DNA from: Rhodococcus rhodnii | GTDB taxonomy: Bacteria > Actinomycetota > Actinomycetes > Mycobacteriales > Pseudonocardiaceae | Direction: 5' to 3' | Length of the DNA stretch: 6,107 nucleotides | Assembly (NCBI GenBank): GCA_000720375.1 | Contig: JOAA01000082.1 | Coordinates: 1-6,107 of the forward strand | Shown here: piece after piece, positions 1-6,020 of the stretch | How the letters are laid out: each line of letters starts with the position of its first letter | How positions within the stretch are numbered: position 1 is the first letter of the stretch | Made by a program: the position numbers and the translations under genes | The notes under the pieces: generated by a model | Told to the model about the DNA's origin: nothing | The model's database searches: none | Seen by the model: the letters and a program-made list of their open reading frames with translations, nothing else

Positions 1-54
1 ACTACGTTCCTCATCGGTCAAGACCACGGGCTCAAGTTTCGGCGTCGGCACCAC
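1..54 (-). CDS. IS630-family transposase, N-terminal fragment (runs off the left edge)
   Basis: On the minus strand, 18 codons run from a GTG at 54-52 (a second GTG follows at 51-49) to the window edge. They read VVPTPKLEPVVLTDEERS. The Pro-rich lead followed by L-x-P-[LV]-V-L-[ST]-D-[ED]-E-R is the usual opening of actinobacterial IS630-family DDE transposases, where the next residues begin the helix-turn-helix. No stop interrupts the visible part. There is no clear Shine-Dalgarno sequence, so either GTG could be the start. Only the beginning is visible, so the DDE catalytic part cannot be assessed. The family call is from memory of the motif; the fragment is short. Confidence 0.6.
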   Translation of the reverse strand, partial: MVPTPKLEPVVLTDEERS

Positions 55-97
55 CGCAGCATACCGACCAACAACGAATTATTGACTCAGGACACTA
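1..97 (-). mobile_element. Probable end of an IS630-type insertion sequence
   Basis: Upstream of the transposase start, the minus strand reads CTAGTGTCCTGAGTCAATAA, with a TA at 96-97. IS630-group elements insert at TA and duplicate it, and ends resembling TAGTGTCCTGxGTC are familiar from actinobacterial members. I therefore place the element boundary at about 95-97. The opposite end lies outside the window, so the inverted repeat cannot be tested here. The boundary is an inference. Confidence 0.35.
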
Positions 98-154
98 GCT
101 GGGCCTTTACTGCCACACCTTGAGGGTACGCTCGTGGCGCCACCGGTTTACCTC

Positions 155-967
155 TCACGTCATGGGCGCCAACACGCGACGTCGCGACCGCGTCGGAGTG
201 ACGAGGGCGACGTCGATCACCTCGCAGACGGGGCACCGAGAGCGCCCCTGCTTGTCCGGCTTGCGGCGCGGAATCCGGCTCGCGCGTGCCCACGTCCGCA
301 CCGTGTTCGCGCCCAAGTCACGGCCGAGCAGCTGCGGCAAGGCGCGGGCGATCTCCCGGCCGTGGCGAGCGTGCCGCGCGCGGCGTCGAGCAACTCGGCG
401 CGTGTGCCTCGACGTCGTGGCGGGCGTCGCATTCGCGGCATCTCACGATCGCGCGTTGGGGACGCGCGTAGAGATCGGCGCCGCAGTCCGGGCACGGGCC
501 GCTGTACACCGCGCCGGTGGGAGGTCGACGGCTCGACGAACGCGCTCGACGGCGTCGGTGATCTCGTCGACCAGTTCGCCGCCGGCCGGGTGATCCTCGA
601 TCCACGAGGGTGTCGGCGCAGCCAGTTCGCCATCTCGGGCATGGTGTCGTCGAGGCCGAACGGGTCGAGCACCCACTCGATCACTGGCTTACCGTCGAGC
701 GTGATCTCGCCAGCGGAGACCTCGCGGTCCGGGCCGTCGGACTCCCACAGGTCCCGGACCCAGGTGGACAGTACGTTGCGCAAGTCGTCGCGTTCCTCGG
801 CCGCGCCGAGGTTGTACGGCAGGCCCGGTCTCAGCCGGGCGGGAGCCGACCCGGTTGCCGGACCGGGTCCGCCGGGCGACCGTGTCGTCGAGGTCCTCAA
901 CCAGGTCGGGCAGCGCGCCGAGGTCGCCAGCGAGCCGCCCAAGCAGACCCAGCGCCGCCGTCACCAC
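155..967 (-). pseudogene. Wrecked gene for a zinc-ribbon / helix-turn-helix protein
   Basis: No single frame is open across this region, yet conserved-looking blocks follow one another on the minus strand. From about 967 there is VTAALGLLGRLAGDLGALPD. From about 845 there is a block with RLRPGLPYN and LSTWVRDLWE. From about 605 there is SWIEDHPAGGELVDEITDAV. From about 520 there is a zinc-ribbon-like block, CPDCGADLY then VRCRECDARHDVE. From about 405 there is RAELLDAARGTLATA. From about 350 there is a helix-turn-helix-like LPQLLGRDLGANTVRTWA, ending in a stop at 155-157. Joined, they would give one protein of about 270 residues, resembling hypothetical actinophage or actinobacterial proteins with Cys-x2-Cys pairs ahead of a C-terminal helix-turn-helix. 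The switch near 607 is explained by loss of one C in CACCC-TCG. The switch near 355 lies at GCCGGGAGATC. A DNA-binding role is inferred. At least five frame changes make a functional product very unlikely. Confidence 0.68.
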
Positions 968-1003
968 TGTCCGGATGGACTGTTCGGGCCAAGGCTTCGC
1001 TGA

Positions 1004-1290
1004 CCTGATGGCCCAGTCACGGCCGTGGTGGTCGACGCGGAAGGGCGACCGGTGAACCTTGTCGCTACACCCGGCTCAGCGAGCCGCCAAGCAAGGACAG
1101 CATCGCCGGACAACCCGACCGCGGCGTTGTCCAGTGGGCCGGACCGTGGCCCACAACCGAAGCATGGTGGACAGACAAGAAACACGCCAGGGCACCCACA
1201 TCCAACTCATCCTCACCGACGACGACCGAGGCGAGCTTGGAGTCCGCCCGCTGTCGGCGGGGACTGCCGATGGGTGACCGCACCGGTCAA
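1004..1290 (+). pseudogene. imuB: Remnant of an ImuB / DNA polymerase Y-family C-terminus
   Basis: This is plus-strand debris spread over several frames. First comes VTAVVVDAEGRPVNLVA (about 1012-1068). After a frame change comes TRLSEPPSKDSIAG and then VVQWAGPWPTTEAWWTDKK (about 1070-1175). After another change comes THIQLILTDDD (from about 1194). A further frame, VGGDCRWVTAPVN, may finish it near 1290. A DAxGRPV segment, then WAGPWP-x4-WW, then a short strand before an acidic turn, is the C-terminal domain found after the polymerase part of ImuB-like proteins (DUF6504 type). ImuB is the catalytically inactive Y-family partner of DnaE2 in damage-induced mutagenesis. The polymerase core is absent and a TGA just upstream closes the frame. 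The shift near 1193 could be one extra C in the CCC of GGCACCCAC. The family call is good; the end point is uncertain. Confidence 0.62.
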
Positions 1291-1449
1291 CAAACACCTG
1301 GAACCCGCCAGTTGTACCTGAAGGTCGCGCGTTGCGACTGGCAAGTACACGATCTCAGTGACAGTTGCCGCGGACATGTGACAAATAGCTGTTTCCCTCG
1401 GGCTCGCTTGAAAAGAGGGTCAGTGAACGCCAGGTGAAGAGCTATTTTT
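1291..1449. other. Intergenic stretch without a supported gene
   Basis: No frame in this stretch shows a recognisable protein motif. Short open frames exist on both strands but look fortuitous. The composition becomes AT-richer from about 1376 than in the flanking debris, and the stretch holds an inverted repeat built on AAATAGCT (listed separately). It lies between the decayed imuB remnant and the palindrome downstream of the VOC gene. Confidence 0.5.
1383..1447. repeat. Inverted repeat AAATAGCT ... AGCTATTT
   Basis: AAATAGCT at 1383-1390 and AGCTATTT at 1440-1447 are perfect 8-base inverted copies separated by 49 bases. Between them lies a smaller CCCTC (1395-1399) / GAGGG (1415-1419) pair. 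The same word, as AGCTATTTG, recurs at 2167-2175 on the far side of the VOC gene. These could be element ends, recombinase sites or a structured RNA. The arms are short enough that chance is possible. Confidence 0.4.
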
Positions 1450-1563
1450 GTGTTCTTGACGTCAGCGACAGGTGTCGCTGACGAGGGGCCGCGTCGGTTG
1501 ACCTACGACCCCGAGGTGGTCAGGGCCGCGCTCAAACGCCTGGACGCGGCTCAGACCCCTTGA
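1450..1563 (+). CDS. Possible small ORF, 37 codons, unknown
   Basis: A plus-strand frame opens with GTG at 1450-1452 and stops at TGA 1561-1563. AGGTGAAG ends about 10 bases upstream and could serve as a ribosome-binding site. The last part, RRLTYDPEVVRAALKRLDA, looks like an amphipathic helix, and Leu, Val and Ala fall in plausible places. Against it, the frame runs straight through the perfect palindrome at 1460-1483, it overlaps the end of the convergent VOC gene by about 30 bases, and short open frames are common at this GC content. It could also be the tail of a lost gene. I do not recognise it. Confidence 0.15.
   Translation: MFLTSATGVADEGPRRLTYDPEVVRAALKRLDAAQTP
1460..1483. terminator. 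Perfect 11-bp-arm palindrome downstream of the VOC gene; candidate terminator
   Basis: CGTCAGCGACA (1460-1470) and TGTCGCTGACG (1473-1483) are exact inverted copies around GG. The RNA would form a strong GC-rich hairpin on either strand. It begins 49 bases past the stop codon of the minus-strand VOC gene. Neither side carries a proper U-run in the transcribed direction, so it would be a hairpin-only terminator of the kind often proposed in actinobacteria. An operator for a dimeric regulator is an alternative. Confidence 0.5.
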
Positions 1564-2128
1564 TCCGTTCGACGAGCTCGTCGCGGTACTCCCGCACCGC
1601 CTGAAACTCCGGTTCGTCGCCGGTCGCCCGCTTCAACGCGCCTTCCAGGATCTTCAGCCCCTGGCGTTCGTCGCCGCGCGCATCCGCCTGCCTCGCGGCG
1701 TTCTCCATGGCTTTGGCGAGCTTGGTCTGCGCCTCGGGTTCCTTGGCGGCCTTATGGATCCGGATCCAGTTGCCGCCCGGATCGACGACGGTGAACCCGG
1801 TGTACCGGTCGTTGCGCAGCCGCGGCCGGGTCATGCGCGGGATGCCGGAGATGAGCAGTTTTCCGTGCACGGACCGCATCCCCGCCGCGAAGGCCTCGAA
1901 CAGCTCGCTGGTGTCCGGCACGATGACCAGGCACGTGCTGTACGACTGCGCCGGGTCGTAGTCGTCCATCCCGAAGAAATGCAGATTGAGGTCTTCCCGT
2001 CGTACCGCGATGTGCGGGTTCGGCCGCGTCTGCCGATAGGTGATCTCGAAGCCGAGCATCTGGTAGAACGACGCGATCTCGTCGATGGATGGACAGGGCA
2101 GGAGCGGAATGGTCAGTTCGTTCGCCAC
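1532..2128 (-). CDS. VOC-family protein (glyoxalase / bleomycin-resistance fold) with helical C-terminal extension
   Basis: This 198-residue cytosolic protein starts at GTG (2128-2126). No strong Shine-Dalgarno sequence precedes it. Residues 1-130 form one VOC unit: a first strand LTIPLLPCPSIDE, the helix ending FYQMLGFEITYRQ, the strand and loop LHFFGMDDYDP, a middle helix LFEAFAAGMR, GIPRMTRPRLRNDRYTGF, and a final strand VVDPGGNWIRIH. Metalloenzyme members normally have a Glu in the last strand. Here it reads WIRIH, so a metal-free binding role, as in bleomycin-resistance-like members, fits better than catalysis. The ligand cannot be told. Residues 135-198 are Ala/Lys/Glu-rich helices (KLAKAMENAARQADARGD and following), an extension typical of this actinobacterial subgroup. 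The gene is open throughout, unlike most of its neighbours. It lies 62 bases downstream of tnpC on the same strand, so it could be a passenger of the transposon or read from its own promoter. Confidence 0.87.
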   Translation of the reverse strand: MANELTIPLLPCPSIDEIASFYQMLGFEITYRQTRPNPHIAVRREDLNLHFFGMDDYDPAQSYSTCLVIVPDTSELFEAFAAGMRSVHGKLLISGIPRMTRPRLRNDRYTGFTVVDPGGNWIRIHKAAKEPEAQTKLAKAMENAARQADARGDERQGLKILEGALKRATGDEPEFQAVREYRDELVERIKGSEPRPGV

Positions 2129-2190
2129 CGCCCGAAGCTAAGCTCGGACCTGCCGAAACGACACCGAGCTATTTGCTCATGCGAACAGCA
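2129..2190 (-). promoter_or_regulatory. Spacer between tnpC and the VOC gene
   Basis: These 62 bases separate the tnpC stop from the VOC start. They contain AGCTATTTG (2167-2175), an inverted copy of the CAAATAGCT at 1382-1390, inside the small hairpin GAGC-TATTT-GCTC (2166-2178). The stretch is AT-richer than the coding DNA. It could carry the VOC promoter or the downstream end of the Tn554-like unit. I cannot point to a confident -35/-10 pair. Confidence 0.3.
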
Positions 2191-2718
2191 TTACAGCCCT
2201 CGGTTGAGCTGGGCCATGAGCTCCCGGCTTGTGGCGCGGGCGGCCTCCAGTTCGTCCGTGCGGTCAGCCAGTTGCCGCTTCAGGTCGGCGGCTTGCTGCT
2301 CGAGATGGGTGATCTGGCGTTGAAGTGCGTCGAGGTCGGTCGGAGCGCCGAGCCCGGTTTCTCGCCAAACGGTCTCGCCGAGGGCTTCGGACAGGCGTTT
2401 TTCCAGTTGGGTGACCCGTAGGGCTTGGCGCCGGTTGCGTTCTGCGGCATTGGCCAGTTCAGCCAGCAGTGATTCCCTGCTGACGATGTTGCCGTTGGTT
2501 GTGTCGGCTGTGTGGGCCGTTTGAGCGAGAATCGCGGCGTGGAGATCGTCGTGGCGATAGATGAAGCTGCGGTGGACTCGTGCTGCTCGGGCGACCGAAG
2601 AGACGCTGAAGTCTTCGCCTGCGGTGGCGAGTTTGTTGAGGGCTGTGAGGACGCGCTGACGGCGGGTGGCACTGTCCTGCCGGCGAGCTTCGACCAGAGC
2701 GGTGGAGGTGTCGGTCAT
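2191..2718 (-). CDS. tnpC: TnpC-like transposition accessory protein (DUF6262 type), HTH plus coiled coil
   Basis: This is a 175-residue protein. Residues 18-60 form a TetR-like helix-turn-helix: RRQRVLTALNKLATAGEDFS, then VSSVARAARVHRSFIYRHDD. Residues 85-172 are a long coiled coil rich in Leu, Gln, Glu and Arg, with AERNRRQALRVTQLEKRLSE and LQRQITHLEQQAADLKRQLA. This layout is that of the small third protein of Tn554-type elements, which assists the two recombinases and influences the frequency and orientation of transposition. ATG at 2718-2716 is chosen because it overlaps the tnpB stop as ATGA and has GGAG nine bases upstream, which implies translational coupling. The frame is intact although both recombinase genes before it are damaged. 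Length and domain order are normal for the family. Confidence 0.85.
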   Translation of the reverse strand: MTDTSTALVEARRQDSATRRQRVLTALNKLATAGEDFSVSSVARAARVHRSFIYRHDDLHAAILAQTAHTADTTNGNIVSRESLLAELANAAERNRRQALRVTQLEKRLSEALGETVWRETGLGAPTDLDALQRQITHLEQQAADLKRQLADRTDELEAARATSRELMAQLNRGL

Positions 2719-5154
2719 GCGTTGCGCTCCAGGCGGGGATCGGATCGAGGTGGCGCGGTGCCAGGCATTCCCAGGTTCACGGCCTGGCGGACCTTGCGCA
2801 GCGCGCTCGTGGCGTCCTCCAGCACCGCCCGGTCTTCATCGGTGAGCTCGTCGACGGCCCGTTCGGTGAGGCGGATCAGCGCTCGCAGACGACTGATCTC
2901 CTCGTCCGACGGCGCGGCTTCGACCGCAGCCCAAGAATCCAGCTCCGTGGCGGCACGGATGCGTTCTTTATTGCGCAGCAGGGTGTGCAGGTAGTCCCGC
3001 AGCTCGGGCAGGTAGGAAGGATCGGTGCGGAAATGACCGCAGCCTAGGCACCGGAACCGGAACGGGCAGGCGTGGCCGCCGGCCTTGACGTTGGATGGTT
3101 CACTGCAGGTGCCGAAGGGAACCGTGACCGCGCCGACTCGCATCCTGGCGTGTTCATGGTCGAGTAGGGCTTTGGCTTCGGGCCAGACGCGGTTGCCGTG
3201 CCGATCGAGCTGGAATGCGACGACTTTGTCGACGGCACTGCGGAGCCGCTTTTCGGTTACGCGGTAATAGGTTTGAGTGGTTCCGATGTCTTCGTGTCCT
3301 AATAGGTCTCGAAGGACATCGGGTGGGGTTCCGGCGTCGGCGTGCCGTTGGGCGTAGCTGTGCCGGTAGGCGTAGAGCGTCACGATCGTCTTGTCGAACT
3401 CGGCGCCGTCGACCAGCAGCAGCGGAGGAATCTCGCTGACCCATTTGAGGTGCGCGTTGCTGCCAGCTTTTCGCTCAGGCTGCATGTGCCGTCCGGGTTG
3501 CGGTAGGGAGCCGGGAACAGTTTGAGTTTCACCAGCGGTGTGTCAGGGAACCGGTCACGAACTCGGCGTTGTTGATCTCGTAGGAGGGCCGCGGTGGTGT
3601 CCGTGATGGGGAGGCGTCGTTCCTCCCGGTTGTTCTTGAAGTCGGTATAGATCAGGACGTGCTTGCCGTCATCGTCGGTGTCCAGGCAGTTGAACCCGAT
3701 CTGGAAGATCTCGTCCGGTCGGCGCCCGGTGTCCATGATGACCTCGACCGCGATGCGGAGATGGTGGCTGTTTGGCGATCCCAACTGCGGCAAGGCGTCA
3801 TAGAGCTGCCGCATGACGGTCTGGGGCAGGGCGCGGCCCGGCCCCTCGCGGACGACTTCTGCGGGAAAGTCGGTCTTCCGCCGGAGGATGAAGGTGGCGG
3901 GAAGATCGGCGGCAGGCTCTCCAGGATGGGTAAGCCCCAGGTCGTGTATGTCGCGGAGGATCCCCGCGACGTCGCGGCAGATGGTGAGCCGCTTAGCTGC
4001 GCTGATCTCGTCGGTGTCTTGCAGGAAAGCCATGCGGTTGACATGCGGTTGAGGAAGTTTTCGATGTCGCGCCGCCCCAGACACGCCGGGGCGTGCCCGT
4101 GGTCTTCTCGCTGGGCGTCGAGGCTGTCGGACAGCCGCGCCAGACTCGAAATACGCGACCGAAGCGTGTCATTGACGTGTCGGCCTCGACGCCGAGGCAG
4201 ATCCTCGGCAGCCCAACGCTTGGCCGCCTCCCGCAACCAGCGCTGCTTGATGCTGGTGAAGGGCAATTCGCCGCGGTGCCCGAAGACCCGCAGGTTCCAG
4301 ACGTCCTTGCGCCGTTCCTGTTCGGGCGAACTCAGTGCGCAGCCCAGCGCGGTGAGCGTCGCGGTGAGGAGCTGCCCGGTGGTGCGGGAGGGTTGCGCGG
4401 GTAGCTCGAACACCGAAGCGACCGCGTGCTCGCGGACGTAGCGCACCAGGCTGCGCAACTGGCTCAGGTGCGTCGATATGCCCTGCCGACACCGAGATTG
4501 CAGCCCGAACAGCAGTTCCACGAGCACTCGCGGCGGCAGCCCGCGCATCTCGACCACATGCCCCGAGATGATCGGCCGAGTCCAGCGCGCCCATTCCTGC
4601 CGATCCGCGTTGGGCTGCTCTTCGCGGAAGAGGGCCCACTGCCTGCTGTGCGGCTGGCAGAAGACACTGTTGCCGGTGTTCCGACGCCGAGAACAGGCGC
4701 TTCCAAGGTCGCCGTGGGGCTTGACCCGCGGTTGGACGACGAACTCGCTGACCGGCAGGTGCTTGTAGCGGCGGTGATATTGGCTGTTGTGGTTGGAACA
4801 CAGCCCGGTGTTCAACTGCCTGCGGACGCGAGAGCAGTTCGGAACCAGGCAGAGGGTTTCCTGGCCTTTTCGGTCAGAGCCCCGCGGCACCTGCATAAAC
4901 GTGTCCAGCTCCAGATTGCTGGTGCGGAAGCGCTGGTTGCAGCCGGCGCACATACCTCTGGATTCTGTGCGGCCACCGCACTCGGGAACCTGGCAGATCC
5001 CACGGCTGAGCAAGAGATGGCCGGGCGGCGGGGCCAAAACCTCCGTCTCGCTGTTCCAGCCGGCCCCGGCGAGGAAACCGGGATCCAGCATCGCACCGAT
5101 CCGCGCGACTACATCGTCCTGGGCCGGATCGAGGAGCGGCAGCGCGGCGGTCAC
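2715..5154 (-). pseudogene. tnpB: TnpB-like tyrosine recombinase of a Tn554-type element, broken by two frameshifts
   Basis: Three overlapping frames make one protein of about 805 residues. Segment 1 (5154 to about 4042) starts at GTG overlapping the tnpA stop (GTGA). It has zinc-finger-like Cys clusters, CQVPECGGRTESRGMCAGC and CLVPNCSRV...GLCSNH, then a helical core-binding part ending DIENFLNRM. Segment 2 (about 4041-3470) carries AFLQDTDEIS and the first catalytic arginine box TGRRPDEI (about 3720-3740), followed by the YTDFKNNREERRLPI hairpin. Segment 3 (about 3470-2715) has YAYRHSYAQRHADAGT, LLGHEDIGTTQTYYRV (Tyr pair at 3264-3269) and a late Cys cluster, CPFRFRCLGCGHF. The first break is an 11-bp duplication at 4031-4052. 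The second is a 1-base loss (or 2-base gain) near 3465-3480. The His of the usual HxxR box is Tyr (YAYR), which I believe is common in this family. The catalytic core therefore cannot be made as one chain unless ribosomes shift frame twice. Confidence 0.85.
4031..4052. repeat. 11-bp perfect tandem duplication inside tnpB
   Basis: CATGCGGTTGA occurs at 4031-4041 and again at 4042-4052 with no gap. On the coding strand this is TCAACCGCATG twice. Removing one copy restores FLNRM-AFLQD and joins the first and second tnpB segments in frame. Eleven bases change the frame, so the duplication by itself inactivates the gene. Confidence 0.93.
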
Positions 5155-5757
5155 CGACCTGCCCCCGGTCCCACCGGCCGGCCGACGCTCACCCGCTCGA
5201 CAGCCTCGCGCAGGCGGTCAGGGGAAGGGTGTAGGTAAACCTGAGTCGAAGTGACCGACGCGTGCCGCAGAAGCTCCTGCGCCTCGTCCAGCGTGGCCCC
5301 GGCTTCCATCACGCTGCTTCCGAACGCATGGCGCAGCAGGTGTGGATGAATGATCCGGTCGAGCCCGGCGCGAACGGACAAGCGCTCGAGCAGTTCGTTG
5401 ATCGCCCTCGGCGGCGTCGCCCTGCCGACCGGTTCCTTGAACAGGTTAACCAGCACGAATTGTCTCGATCCCGACGTTATCCGAAGAGCCCGGCAGATCC
5501 GCTGGGGCAGCAGGACAGGTGCACCGCTGCCATCGGGATAATTCCCTGCTTGCTCACAGGTTTTCGAGGAAGGCGAGGAGCTGGTCGGAAGGCTGGTATC
5601 GACCGGGCAGGAACGTGCGGCGGTGCGGCGCAATCCGGCCCGGGACAGCAGCAGCACGATCAACCGGTCCCGTGCCGGCCGGCAGGCCGCGAACAGGGCC
5701 ACGATCTCCTCGTCGGTGGCGTGGTCCACCGCCGTCTTCGGTTCGTGCATGTGGACA
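5151..5757 (-). pseudogene. tnpA: TnpA-like tyrosine recombinase, truncated and internally altered
   Basis: The C-terminal catalytic half of the first recombinase of a Tn554-type element. The visible order is TAVDHATDEEIVALFAACRP, RDRLIVLLLSRAGLRR (first catalytic Arg), then about 55 residues that do not resemble the family, then FVLVNLFKEPVGRA, HPHLLRHAFGSSVMEAGATL (His and second Arg), LLRHAS (LLGH in most relatives), and TQVYLHP with the nucleophilic Tyr. Relatives carry an N-terminal SAM-like domain and a GE.-.GLRR...NPNGAWAKS stretch; both are missing. The frame stays open upstream into foreign sequence. The ATG at 5750-5748 would give about 199 residues, but no clear Shine-Dalgarno supports it. 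The stop TGA (5153-5151) overlaps the tnpB GTG. The likely result is a non-functional remnant that may still be translated and could couple tnpB. Confidence 0.75.
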
Positions 5758-6020
5758 TCGGCTCCGTTGTCACCGGAGAGGGTGTCCGGGCCGGGGGTGC
5801 CGATGATCGTGCACCAAGGTTGTTTTGCACGGCGGTTTGTTCGCTGGCGGTGTTGTTGGTCGTGTTCGGGTCTGTCTGGGCGCCGGTCACGGAAGCGGTG
5901 TTGGTGATTGGGCTCTGCAACAAGGGTCACGGTCGCGCTACCTCCGTTGGGGAGCAAGACGAGCGAGCAGGTTGTCGTCCCACTTGGGGTGTACGAGCCT
6001 TGGCTAGTTGTGCTGCTGTC
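5755..6020 (-). pseudogene. Fragment of a DUF11-repeat / RTX-type surface protein gene
   Basis: Minus-strand pieces in two frames fit one DUF11 repeat. SQGSYTPSGTTTCSLVLLPN then GGSATVTLVAEP (about 6005-5900) leads, after a frame change, into PITNTASVTGAQTDPNTTNN and TASEQTAVQNN (about 5905-5820). After a second change comes CTIIGTPGPDTLSGDNGADV (about 5814-5755). DUF11 repeats end with NTASVT-x5-DPN-x2-NN in secreted cell-wall or adhesin-like proteins. CTIxGTPGxDTLxGxxGxDV is the usual entry to a haemolysin-type calcium-binding Gly-Asp region in actinobacterial surface proteins. The first shift is explained by one extra C in GAGCCCAATC. The fragment is cut sharply at GADV, where tnpA sequence begins. 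Secretion signal, further repeats and the rest of the RTX part are absent. Confidence 0.65.

Noticed and set aside
217..942. Minus-strand frame of 241 codons taken as one intact gene
   Set aside because: Only about 845-605 and a short piece near 400 look protein-like; the rest is frameshifted noise. It is one frame of the larger pseudogene.
134..1003. Long plus-strand open frame of 289 codons
   Set aside because: It is Arg/Ser/Pro-rich with no motif and lies opposite the zinc-ribbon/HTH debris, whose blocks make clear protein sense on the minus strand. Long antisense frames are expected at this GC content.
1059..1277. Plus-strand ORF of 72 codons as a real small gene
   Set aside because: Its first half conflicts with the ImuB-like WAGPWP block in another frame. 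Only its THIQLILTDDD part belongs to the remnant.
1754..2323. Plus-strand frame of 189 codons across the VOC gene and tnpC end
   Set aside because: It is a shadow of the well-supported VOC gene and crosses an intergenic boundary without any motif.
2715..3485. A separate 256-residue integrase gene starting at ATG 3485
   Set aside because: The ATG falls inside sequence coding NPDGT...SEK in the neighbouring frame, no ribosome-binding site precedes it, and the first catalytic Arg box lies upstream in another frame. It is the C-terminal part of tnpB.
4426..5238. Plus-strand frame of 270 codons
   Set aside because: It is antisense to the N-terminal part of tnpB, where Cys clusters and coupling to tnpA support the minus strand. 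No recognisable motif.
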